7,988 nt of DNA from Chloroflexota bacterium (lineage in GTDB: Bacteria > Chloroflexota > Dormibacteria > Dormibacterales > Dormibacteraceae), in the NCBI GenBank assembly GCA_005880525.1, contig VBFW01000182.1:1-7988 (forward strand), in the 5' to 3' direction. The notes beneath the pieces were generated by a model that did no database searches, was not told the origin of the DNA, and worked only from the letters and a program-made list of their open reading frames with translations. Each line of letters opens with the position of its first letter. The stretch's first letter is position 1. The translations under genes were made by a program, and so were the position numbers. Below are positions 1 to 6,319 of the stretch, in pieces.

Positions 1-177
1 GTCGAGGAGCTGCCGGAGCAGCAGCGCATGGCGCTAGTGCTCAAGTTCCAGGAAGACATGAGGATCGAGGACATCGCGGTCGCCATGGGCAAGACACCCG
101 GGGCGGTGAAGCTTCTCATCCACCGTGGCGTGACCCGCCTCCGCGATGCGGCCGGCGCGCTGAGGCCAGTCGATTGA
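1..177 (+). CDS. ECF-type RNA polymerase sigma factor, C-terminal end (5' partial)
   Basis: The frame is open from the first base and ends at TGA 175-177, giving 58 residues that start VEELPEQQRMALVLKF. This matches sigma-70 region 4, which binds the -35 promoter element. The LPEQQRMALVL helix is followed by a helix-turn-helix with the IEDIAVAMGKTPGAVK pattern and then a closing LIHRGVTRLRD helix, the usual order in extracytoplasmic-function (ECF) sigma factors. Region 2 and the start lie outside the window, so the ECF subgroup cannot be named. The stop overlaps the TTG start of the next gene by four bases (TTGA, 174-177), so the two are almost certainly co-transcribed and translationally coupled. 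That is the normal layout for a sigma factor and its membrane regulator. The protein acts in the cytoplasm with core RNA polymerase. Confidence 0.88.
   Translation, partial: VEELPEQQRMALVLKFQEDMRIEDIAVAMGKTPGAVKLLIHRGVTRLRDAAGALRPVD
162..165 (+). promoter_or_regulatory. Ribosome binding site supporting the TTG start at 174
   Basis: GAGG at 162-165, inside the end of the sigma gene, lies 8 bases upstream of TTG 174-176. The spacing is normal for a Shine-Dalgarno site and supports TTG over the next in-frame ATG (residue 25), which would remove part of the cytoplasmic segment. Confidence 0.55.
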
Positions 178-1985
178 GCGGGCAGCACATCGACCCCGAG
201 CTGAACGACGTCCTCCAGGACCCTGAGCTCCTGCGCCTCGCGGGCATGCTGAGCCAGGCGGAGACGCAGGCCCCGCCGCTCGACGACGCTTTCAAGTCCG
301 CGCTGCGGCGCCAGCTGATGGACGTCGCGTGGCGCTCGGCTGAAGGCAAGGACTCGTGGTGGCGGCAGTGGCTGTCCCCGCCGCGGCTGTCGTGGGTAGG
401 GGCCGCCGCCGTCGTAGTGATGATCGCGTCGGTCGTCATCTACACGGCCGCGCAGCCTCCCGGCGGCTTCAACGAGATCATCATCCAGAGCCCGCAGGCG
501 GACCAGTCGGCGGTCGCGCTGCGGCAGCCGATTCTCGTTTCCTTCAACCAGCCGATGGACCATCCGTCCACGGAGAAGGCCGTGCAGATCACGCCCGCGA
601 CCAACGTCACCTTCGCCTGGAACGGCGACGCCAAGATGTTCATCCAGCCGGTCAGCGGCGACCTGGCGCCGAACACCCAATACCAGGTCACGATCGGGCC
701 CGGCGCTCTCACCAAGACCCAGCAGTCGCTCGCCGCGCCGACGACGATCACCTTCGTCACCCAGCCGTCGACGCCGCCGGCGCCGACCCCTTCACCGTCG
801 CCGAAGCCGAACACCTCCCTGCTGACCAACGTGCAGCAGCTCGCGAACATCGGCGACGGCATCCAGTACTCGCCTCAATGGTCGGCGGACTCGGGAACCG
901 TTTACTTCGTGACCAGCGCGGGCGCGCTGGAGTCGGTGCAGGCGAAAGGCGGTTCAGCATCGACGCTCGTGACGGACGGAGCATCCCTGCCCGCGATCTC
1001 GCCGGCCGGAGATCGTCTCGCCTACGTCCGCAGCGGCAAGATCTTCATCATCGCGCTGCCGTCAGGGTCCTCGGTCGCCGAGATAGACAGCGCCGCAACA
1101 GCCGTGACCTGGGTGAACGACAAGCTCTACTGGGGCAGCGGCGCCGGCATCTTCACGCTCGGCGACAGCGGACCGGTGCAGCTGTCGCACAGCCCTGACT
1201 CGTCCGGCGGGGTCATCTCCATCGCGCCTGATGGCAAGCATGCGGCGTTCCAGAGCGGGAACACGCTGCTGCTGCTCGAAGTCGCCACTGGTCACACGGT
1301 GCCGCTGGGTGGTGTCGGTGCACCGACGACATTCCAGGGCTGGTCGCCCAACGGCCAGCGCGTCGTGTACGGAAACGTCATCGCCGACCTGCACGGCAAG
1401 ACCGTGTACAAGCTGCCGGAGGGCGACGTCAGCTGGTCGGCCAACAACGTGATCCTTCTCGGGTCGGACACGGGCATTCTGTCGATCCGGCCTGACGGCA
1501 CAGACCTCACCAAGCTCGCGGACGGCACGTTCCACGCGCCGGCTTGGGCGCCGGACTCGAGCACCTTCGTATACGTGCGAGGCGACACGCTCCGAGCAGC
1601 GACGGCCCCGGCGGCCAGGCCGCAGCCCTCGCCGACCGCGCAGGCGTCGGCGACCGTCAACGCTTTCATGCGCGCGCGGCAGAGCAACGAGCCGGACACC
1701 GCGCGGGGCTACCTCGACGACTCTGGCAAAGCCGCGTACGGCTCGGGCAACCCCGCGCTCATCCCGAACAGCGATCTGCAGTTCAAGCGCTTCTACATCC
1801 TGATTCCTGATCGACGGCGTGTCAGCCAGCGCGCAGCGCGACCTCGGCAAGGGCCCGGAGGTCGTCTCTGTGAAGGTCACCGATACCGAGGTCATCGTCA
1901 CGTTCGACAGCGACCTGCTTCCGAACAGCATTGGCGGCGTCATCCTGCAGGACTCGACCGGCGCCGCGGTCCAGGTCACGCCTGA
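174..1985 (+). CDS. Membrane-anchored anti-sigma-like sensor with Ig-like and beta-propeller domains (frameshifted; native frame to about 1800)
   Basis: As read, the frame gives 603 residues from TTG 174, but only about the first 544 are in the native frame. After LQFKRFYILIP the sequence becomes Arg-rich low-complexity out-of-frame text, while the natural continuation lies in the next frame to 2229. Removing one base would give a 684-residue protein. Visible parts: a cytoplasmic N-terminus (1-73) with an amphipathic LDDAFKSALRRQL helix and no Cys, so no zinc anti-sigma motif; a transmembrane helix at about 74-93 preceded by WWRQW; an Ig-like domain (Big_5 style) at about 100-198 with SFNQPMD and LAPNTQYQVTI; a Pro/Ser/Thr linker; a TolB/WD40-like propeller at about 225-470 with repeated blades such as SPAGDRLAYV, APDGKHAAF, SPNGQRVVYG and APDSSTFVYV; and an FMRARQSNEPDTARGYL segment from about 498. 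Position directly after an ECF sigma gene suggests that it binds the sigma factor and senses an extracellular or cell-wall signal. That role is inferred from architecture and context. Confidence 0.8.
   Translation: MSGQHIDPELNDVLQDPELLRLAGMLSQAETQAPPLDDAFKSALRRQLMDVAWRSAEGKDSWWRQWLSPPRLSWVGAAAVVVMIASVVIYTAAQPPGGFNEIIIQSPQADQSAVALRQPILVSFNQPMDHPSTEKAVQITPATNVTFAWNGDAKMFIQPVSGDLAPNTQYQVTIGPGALTKTQQSLAAPTTITFVTQPSTPPAPTPSPSPKPNTSLLTNVQQLANIGDGIQYSPQWSADSGTVYFVTSAGALESVQAKGGSASTLVTDGASLPAISPAGDRLAYVRSGKIFIIALPSGSSVAEIDSAATAVTWVNDKLYWGSGAGIFTLGDSGPVQLSHSPDSSGGVISIAPDGKHAAFQSGNTLLLLEVATGHTVPLGGVGAPTTFQGWSPNGQRVVYGNVIADLHGKTVYKLPEGDVSWSANNVILLGSDTGILSIRPDGTDLTKLADGTFHAPAWAPDSSTFVYVRGDTLRAATAPAARPQPSPTAQASATVNAFMRARQSNEPDTARGYLDDSGKAAYGSGNPALIPNSDLQFKRFYILIPDRRRVSQRAARPRQGPGGRLCEGHRYRGHRHVRQRPASEQHWRRHPAGLDRRRGPGHA
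1801..1807 (+). other. Apparent single-base frameshift site
   Basis: Reading passes from the frame of 174 to the frame of 1804 in this interval. The local sequence is CTGATTCCTGATCGAC. Dropping one T of 1804-1805 restores a CTGATC-CTGATC tandem, and dropping one C of 1806-1807 also restores the frame. Either gives YILILIDGV and a continuous 684-residue protein. The total length 174-2229 is 685 codons plus one base, consistent with exactly one extra base. A sequencing or assembly error, or a recent mutation, are both possible. Confidence 0.75.
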
Positions 1986-2229
1986 CTACAAAGACAGGAC
2001 ATTGACGTTCAGCGGCTTGCAGCTGCAGCCGGGCGTGCACTACCGCGTTATCGTCCAGACCTCGGTTCAGGACGTGGGCAACCGGCACCCGGCCGCCGAG
2101 TACGACCTGGAGTTCGTCGGGCCGGCCGCGGACCCGACATCCGGCGGTTCCACGCCACCGCCCCAGCCGAGCCCGTCACCGGCGCCGGCGGCCTCGCCGG
2201 TCCCCAGCCCGACTCCCAGCCCGGGCTAA
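1819..2229 (+). CDS. C-terminal part of the anti-sigma-like protein, displaced to another frame
   Basis: This frame is open from 1804, directly after an in-frame TGA at 1801-1803, and ends at TAA 2227-2229. The first usable start inside it is GTG 1819, giving 136 residues. Codon use is strongly GC at third positions from 1804 onward, as in the native frame upstream, so this is the real coding frame. It reads as the missing end of the preceding gene rather than a separate gene. There is no clear Shine-Dalgarno site, signal peptide or membrane segment. It contains a beta-rich region (VVSVKVTDTEVIVTF, then LTFSGLQLQPGVHYRVIVQ) resembling a second Ig-like Big_5 domain. A Pro/Ser-rich tail follows (PPPQPSPSP to SPTPSPG), similar to the linker near residue 200 of the upstream part. 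It would be extracytoplasmic in the intact protein. Confidence 0.6.
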   Translation: MSASAQRDLGKGPEVVSVKVTDTEVIVTFDSDLLPNSIGGVILQDSTGAAVQVTPDYKDRTLTFSGLQLQPGVHYRVIVQTSVQDVGNRHPAAEYDLEFVGPAADPTSGGSTPPPQPSPSPAPAASPVPSPTPSPG

Positions 2230-2280
2230 GAGGCTCCGCGGAGAACGCTCGGCGAGAGATTCGGCGATCCAGGGGCCACT

Positions 2281-2299
2281 CCCGCGACTGCGTCGCGGG
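2281..2299. terminator. Perfect GC-rich hairpin between converging genes
   Basis: CCCGCGAC (2281-2288), loop TGC, then GTCGCGGG (2292-2299): an 8-bp perfect stem with a 3-base loop, about 50 bases after the sensor stop. GGGG (2272-2275) and CCCC (2302-2305) could extend it past a small internal loop. There is no T-tract on either strand, so classical Rho-independent termination is not certain. The convergent position suits a role for both transcripts. Confidence 0.4.
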
Positions 2300-2313
2300 G
2301 ACCCCAGCGGAAA

Positions 2314-2330
2314 GCTCCGAGCAGCGGAGC
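2314..2330. terminator. Second perfect hairpin in the convergent gap
   Basis: GCTCCG (2314-2319), loop AGCAG, then CGGAGC (2325-2330): a 6-bp perfect stem without a following T-tract. It lies 14 bases to the right of the first hairpin and inside the inverted-repeat element. It may add to a structured transcript end, or simply be internal structure of the repeat. Confidence 0.3.
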
Positions 2331-2431
2331 GAGTGCATTGGAGAATTGCGTGAGCGAGCAGCGCAGGAGCTGAACCCGCAGATTGGCCGCATGGGCGCCG
2401 AAGATCCGCCGAGGGATTCTCCGTCGGAGCC

Positions 2432-2995
2432 TCATATCAGCTTTAGGGCGCGGGCGGCGCGCGCCAGCGACGTCACCGACGTCGAGTGCCCGATGTCACC
2501 AGAAAGCGCGGCCTCGAGCGCTTCCTGAAGCGGCAGCCGCATGACCTCCATGTCCTGCTCGTACGCCTCGCGGTTCTGCTTCGACTCGGTCAATCCATCG
2601 GCCAGATACATGTGGGCGGTACCGGTCAGGATGGCGGCGCCATGCGCGACTCCGAGCGACGTCAAGCGCTCGGCCCGGAAGCCCGTCTCCTCTTCGAGCT
2701 CGCGCAGCGCGCCCTGCATCGGATCCTCGCCGCGCGTGAGCGTGCCGGCAGGGACCTCCCACGACGACGCGTCCCAAGCGTGGCGCCACTGGCGCACGAG
2801 CAGCGTGTCGCCGTTCTCGAAGTGCGGCACAACGAAAACCGAGTCCGGGTTGACAACGACGACGTAAGGCACCTCTTCGCCCGAGGGCAACCGGATCATG
2901 TCGTCCCGCACCGCGAACTGGCCTTTGCGCCCGACCTCTTTTTGTGTGAGCACCTCGAATGGCCGCCCGGAAGTCGGGTGCGACAGCTTGCTCAC
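2432..2995 (-). CDS. Nudix hydrolase, ADP-ribose pyrophosphatase type
   Basis: This is a 187-residue protein from GTG 2995-2993. The full Nudix box is present at residues 84-106, beginning GTLTRGEDPMQGALRELEEE and ending TGF, with the G-x5-E-x7-RE-U-x-EE-x-G-U spacing intact; its glutamates bind the catalytic Mg ions. The SSWEVPAG stretch just before the box and the preceding VRQWRHAW are typical of ADP-ribose pyrophosphatases, which split ADP-ribose into AMP and ribose 5-phosphate. Exact substrate cannot be fixed from sequence; other nucleoside diphosphate sugars are possible. It is cytoplasmic, with no signal or membrane segment. It is the last gene of the minus-strand operon, 19 bases after the biotin carboxylase stop, with only a modest GGGG Shine-Dalgarno-like stretch 9 bases before GTG. 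Its TGA overlaps the end of the inverted-repeat element, so its final residues may have been set by that element. Confidence 0.9.
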   Translation of the reverse strand: MSKLSHPTSGRPFEVLTQKEVGRKGQFAVRDDMIRLPSGEEVPYVVVVNPDSVFVVPHFENGDTLLVRQWRHAWDASSWEVPAGTLTRGEDPMQGALRELEEETGFRAERLTSLGVAHGAAILTGTAHMYLADGLTESKQNREAYEQDMEVMRLPLQEALEAALSGDIGHSTSVTSLARAARALKLI

Positions 2996-3014
2996 CCTAG
3001 GGGTCCCCGCGAAC

Positions 3015-4511
3015 TCACGGCGAAGCCTCTGAGTTCGTGGGGTCCGAGGACTGCCTCACGATCGCGCCCACAGCGGCGGCCGCTGCGGCGACGTGGCGCG
3101 GGTCCGGCCCGTAGTCGAAGGGCGATTCCTCAGCCGCCAGCGCCTTCGCCTGCTCCACAAGCTCCGGATGGTCCTCGATGAAGCGCGTGCTGAGATTGCC
3201 TGCACGGAAGTCAGGGCTTTCGAGGATCGCGCGGTGATACGGAATGGTCGTCGCGGGACCGGCGACCACGAACTCGCGCAGCGCCCGTCCCGCGCGCGCG
3301 ATCGCCTCGGCGCGGTCGGCGCCATGCACGATGAGCTTGGCCACCAGGGAGTCGTAATTCGGCGGAACGTCGGAGCCAGGGCCGAATCCCGAGTCGATGC
3401 GAACGCCAGGTCCCGCGGGCGCCACCCAGCGGTTGATGCGCCTCGGGTTGGGCAGGAACTTGCGCGTCGGGTCTTCCGCGTTGATGCGCATCTCGATCGC
3501 GTGCCCGGTCCACGTGACGTCGCCCTGCTTGAAGCCGAGCTCCATCCCCGACGCAACGCGGATCTGCTCCTTCACGAGGTCGACGCCCGTCACGGCCTCC
3601 GTGATCGGATGCTCCACCTGCAGCCGAGCGTTCACCTCGAGGAAGAAGAACTCCCCCTCGCTGAACATGAACTCGACAGTCCCGGCGTTCACGTAGCCGG
3701 CCGCCGTGACCGCGCGGATTGCCGCGGCGCCCATCGCCGCGCGCGTCTCCGGGGTCAGGGCGGGCGATGGCGTCTCCTCCATGATCTTCTGATGCCGGCG
3801 CTGGATCGAGCACTCGCGCTCGCCCAGGTGGACGGCGTTGCCGTGCTTGTCGCAGATGACCTGGATCTCGACGTGCCGAGGCCTGCGAATGTAGCGCTCG
3901 AGGTAGACAGTCGGGTCGCCGAACGCCGATCGCGCAGCCTGGTGGCTGCTCTCCACCGCGGCCACGAGCTCGTGCTCCGACTCGACGACCTTCATGCCGA
4001 TGCCGCCGCCGCCACCTGACGGCTTGACCATGATCGGAAAGCCAAGCTTGCTCGCCGCCGCGATGGCGCTCGAGGCGTCGGTAACCGCTCCGCTGCCTTC
4101 AGTCACCGGCACGCCGTTCTCGGCGGCGAGCTGGCGAGCGGCGAGCTTGGAGCCGAGAGCCCGCATCGCGGCTGCGGGCGGGCCGATGAACTCGATGCCC
4201 ACGGCGGTGCACGCGTCGGGAAACGCCGGCTTCTCGGAGAGGAATCCGTAGCCGGGGTGGATCGCCTCGGCGCCGCAGTCATGCGCCGTCTTCACGATGC
4301 GATCGAGCTGCAGGTACGACTCGGTGGGCGCCGCGCCGCCGATGTGGTGAGCCTCGTCGGCGTAGCGGACATGGATGGCGTTGCGGTCGGCGTCGGAGTA
4401 CACCGCCGCGGTGGCGATGCCCATCTCGCGGCACGCGCGCATCACGCGGATCGCGATCTCGCCGCGGTTGGCGACGAGGATCTTCTTGAAGAGCTTGGGC
4501 TTCGAGATCAT
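3015..4511 (-). CDS. pycA: Biotin carboxylase subunit, probably pyruvate carboxylase subunit A
   Basis: This 498-residue protein carries the whole biotin carboxylase fold. It uses ATP and bicarbonate to carboxylate the biotin on its partner. Order: N-terminal domain (ILVANRGEIAIR at 11-22, HPGYGFLSE at 85-93), ATP-grasp domain (Lys122, Lys163, Gly-rich loop 166-170, HVEIQV at 213-218, RRHQKIMEE at 238-246, EVNARLQVEHP at 292-302), then the C-terminal domain with MRINAEDP. Residues matching the E. coli AccC catalytic set are present: His213, His240, Lys242, Glu280, Glu292, Asn294, Arg296. The Gly-rich loop reads GGGGGIGM instead of the common GGGGGRGM. The Ala-rich tail makes it some 50 residues longer than E. 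coli AccC. ATG 4511 overlaps the pycB stop as ATGA, implying coupled translation. Pairing with a pyruvate/oxaloacetate-type carboxyltransferase favours pyruvate carboxylase over acetyl-CoA carboxylase, though sharing with an acyl-CoA carboxylase is not excluded. Confidence 0.9.
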   Translation of the reverse strand: MISKPKLFKKILVANRGEIAIRVMRACREMGIATAAVYSDADRNAIHVRYADEAHHIGGAAPTESYLQLDRIVKTAHDCGAEAIHPGYGFLSEKPAFPDACTAVGIEFIGPPAAAMRALGSKLAARQLAAENGVPVTEGSGAVTDASSAIAAASKLGFPIMVKPSGGGGGIGMKVVESEHELVAAVESSHQAARSAFGDPTVYLERYIRRPRHVEIQVICDKHGNAVHLGERECSIQRRHQKIMEETPSPALTPETRAAMGAAAIRAVTAAGYVNAGTVEFMFSEGEFFFLEVNARLQVEHPITEAVTGVDLVKEQIRVASGMELGFKQGDVTWTGHAIEMRINAEDPTRKFLPNPRRINRWVAPAGPGVRIDSGFGPGSDVPPNYDSLVAKLIVHGADRAEAIARAGRALREFVVAGPATTIPYHRAILESPDFRAGNLSTRFIEDHPELVEQAKALAAEESPFDYGPDPRHVAAAAAAVGAIVRQSSDPTNSEASP

Positions 4512-6319
4512 CCGATCGCGAGCAGCGGCTGGTTGGGTCCTACGACCTCGCCTTCCTTGACGTAGATGTTCTGCACCCTGCCCGCGACGGTGGTGACGAT
4601 GTCGTTCTGCATCTTCATCGCCTCGAGCACCGCGACCACGTCGCCGAGCTTCACGTCGTCGCCGGCCTTGATCGGGATCTTGACGATGAGCCCCTGCATC
4701 GGCGCGATCACGGTCCCCTCACCGCTTTTTGGCGCGGGCTTCGGCTGAGGCGAGGGCGCAGCTCCGGCCGTCGCGGCCGGCGTCACAGCCATGCCGGCGC
4801 CGGTGACTCGAACCTTGAACACCTCGCCCTCGACCTCGACCTCGAACTCCGCGGTGGACATGGGCGAAGGCGGTGGATCATCGGCGGGCGCCGGAGAAGG
4901 AGCCGCGGCTGGTGGGTCTGCGGCGACCGCCGCGGGAGCCGGCGCCTCGGTCTTCTTGGCTCGGCTCTTCTCATCGCCGCGCCGGTGATACGCCGGCGCT
5001 GCGTTCGGAAAGAGCAACTGGATGAGGACCGCGTCGTCGGTGGGCTCCTGGCCCATCTTCCTGACCTGCGCCCGGGCCATCTCCACCTGCGGCTCCAGGA
5101 GGTCCGCGGGCCGGATGGTGATGGGCTCCTCGCGCCCGAGCACGAGCCGCCGCAGCTCCGGATCCGCGGCCACCGGCGGCCGCCCGTAAAGACCCTGCAG
5201 GTAGTCCTTCAATTCCTGCGTCACCGTCGCGTAACGCTCGCCGCCGATCACGTTGTAGACCGCCTGAGTGGCGATCATCTGCCGCACGGGCGCCACGAGC
5301 GGCGGGTAGCCGAGCTCGAGGCGGACTCGATTGGCCTCATCGAGCACCTCGGAGATGCGAGCGCCGGCCTCGTGCGATCCGAGCTGCCGGTAGATGTCCT
5401 CGAGCATCAGCCCTGGCATGTGGTAGCGAAGGATGTCGGCGTCGATGCGATCCGCGACAGGGCTGATGTCGGCCTGGTGAGAGCGTTTCAGCGCTTCCAG
5501 CGCATTGTTCGCCTCCCACATGCGATCGAGGTCGAGCCCGGTGTCGTACTCGCCGCCCTGCAGCGCGGCGACGACGCTCTCGGCCGCCGGCTGCGACGTG
5601 CCCCACGCCAGCGGCGACATCGCGACGTCGAGAACATCGGCGCCGGCCTCGACCGCCGCCATGTAGGCCATCGGCGCCATGCCGCTGGAGCAGTGCGAGT
5701 GCACATCGACAGGGATCTTCACCGTCTGCTTCAGCGCGGCGACCAGCTCCCAGGTCGCCTGTGGGCTGAGCAAGCCGGAAGTGTCTTTGATGACGACCTC
5801 GTGGCAGCCCATGTTGGCGAGGCCTTTCGCGAGCGAGCACCAGCCTTCGATGTTGTGCGCCGGCGAGATCGCGTAGCAGAGCGCTCCCTGCACGCGCTTC
5901 TTCGCCTTCAGCACAGCTGCGATGGCGGTCTCCATGTTGCGAAGGTCGTTGAGCGGATCGAAAACGCGGAACACATCGACCCCGCAGCTGGCGGCGTGTT
6001 TGACGAATAGCTCGACTGTGTCGTCGGCGTAGTTGCGATTGGAGACCAGGTTCTGGCCGCGAATCAGCGCCTGGATCGGCGTGGCGGGGGTCGCCTTCGC
6101 GAGGTGCCTCAGGTATTCCCACGGGTCTTCGCCGCGGCGCACCTGCGTCTCGAACGTCGCGCCGCCGAAAGCCTCCATGGCCGTGAAGCCGACGCCGTCC
6201 ATCATCGCGGCGATCGGCACGATCTCCTCGCCGGTCAGCGCGCCGCTGAGCAGCGACTGGTTGCCGTCGCGAAACGTCGTGTCGAGGAGGCGAAGTCCTG
6301 CCTTCTTTTTCCTCTTCAT
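4508..6319 (-). CDS. pycB: Carboxyltransferase plus biotin carrier subunit, probably pyruvate carboxylase subunit B
   Basis: This 603-residue protein should move CO2 from carboxybiotin to pyruvate, giving oxaloacetate. A TIM-barrel carboxyltransferase domain (about 9-275) starts LLDTTFRDGNQSLLS. Its likely metal and catalytic residues are Asp18, Lys178 in VVIKDTSGLL (the carbamylated Lys of the family) and His207/His209 in DVHSHC. GGATFE, LIRGQN and DVFRVFDPLND are also family hallmarks. A PYC/OadA conserved domain follows (about 290-450), then Pro/Ala-rich linkers and a biotinyl domain (about 536-603) with EAMKM, biotin on Lys569, 34 residues before the end. ATG 6319 is chosen because it overlaps the purE stop as ATGA; an upstream in-frame start at 6403 would only add Arg/Pro-rich residues from inside purE. 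Na-pumping oxaloacetate decarboxylase alpha has the same architecture, but no membrane beta or gamma subunit is present and a biotin carboxylase is adjacent. The motifs RDGNQ and KDTSG differ from the usual RDAHQ or RDGHQ and KDMAG, so the substrate is probable, not proven. Confidence 0.87.
   Translation of the reverse strand: MKRKKKAGLRLLDTTFRDGNQSLLSGALTGEEIVPIAAMMDGVGFTAMEAFGGATFETQVRRGEDPWEYLRHLAKATPATPIQALIRGQNLVSNRNYADDTVELFVKHAASCGVDVFRVFDPLNDLRNMETAIAAVLKAKKRVQGALCYAISPAHNIEGWCSLAKGLANMGCHEVVIKDTSGLLSPQATWELVAALKQTVKIPVDVHSHCSSGMAPMAYMAAVEAGADVLDVAMSPLAWGTSQPAAESVVAALQGGEYDTGLDLDRMWEANNALEALKRSHQADISPVADRIDADILRYHMPGLMLEDIYRQLGSHEAGARISEVLDEANRVRLELGYPPLVAPVRQMIATQAVYNVIGGERYATVTQELKDYLQGLYGRPPVAADPELRRLVLGREEPITIRPADLLEPQVEMARAQVRKMGQEPTDDAVLIQLLFPNAAPAYHRRGDEKSRAKKTEAPAPAAVAADPPAAAPSPAPADDPPPSPMSTAEFEVEVEGEVFKVRVTGAGMAVTPAATAGAAPSPQPKPAPKSGEGTVIAPMQGLIVKIPIKAGDDVKLGDVVAVLEAMKMQNDIVTTVAGRVQNIYVKEGEVVGPNQPLLAIG

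Larger units (their letters stand above)
2230..2433. repeat. 204-base intergenic element bounded by a long imperfect inverted repeat
   Basis: The left arm is 2230-2266 and the right arm 2396-2433. The outer 16 bases of the left arm, GAGGCTCCGCGGAGAA, match the reverse complement of the right end, GAGGCTCCGACGGAGAA, with a single one-base gap. Pairing continues inward through two further 7-base blocks (CTCGGCG and TTCGGCG) separated by 4-5 unmatched bases, so about 30 of 38 positions pair. The left end begins at the base after the TAA of the sensor gene, and the right end lies in the stop codon of the Nudix gene. Inside are a perfect 8-bp hairpin, a perfect 6-bp hairpin and a weaker one at 2335-2349. 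TA lies near both ends (2227-2228 and 2435-2436), as in IS630/mariner-type insertions, but that is weak evidence. I see no protein gene here. It could be a bidirectional termination structure or a MITE-like dispersed repeat. Confidence 0.6.

Noticed and set aside
1795..1812. Programmed +1 frameshift joining the two parts of the sensor gene
   Set aside because: There is no in-frame stop or rare-codon slippery site at the shift (not like the prfB CTTTGA site), and no reason for such control in this family; a one-base insertion is simpler.
1062..1979. 305-codon open frame antisense to the sensor gene
   Set aside because: It mirrors GC-rich coding sequence; the product is Arg/Val-rich with no recognisable domain, and the opposite strand has clear domains.
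2226..2528. Short open frames (60-114 codons) crossing the convergent gap
   Set aside because: No plausible ribosome site or protein features; they overlap the inverted repeat and the Nudix gene and are explained by high GC.
3093..4019. 308-codon plus-strand frame opposite pycA
   Set aside because: Arg/Ala/His-rich shadow of a well-conserved biotin carboxylase gene.
4985..6010. 341-codon plus-strand frame opposite pycB
   Set aside because: Arg/His/Asp-rich shadow frame with no family features; the minus strand encodes all the conserved carboxyltransferase motifs.
4508..6319. Na-pumping oxaloacetate decarboxylase alpha subunit
   Set aside because: Same domain order, but no beta or gamma membrane subunit is present, and the adjacent biotin carboxylase indicates ATP-driven carboxylation.
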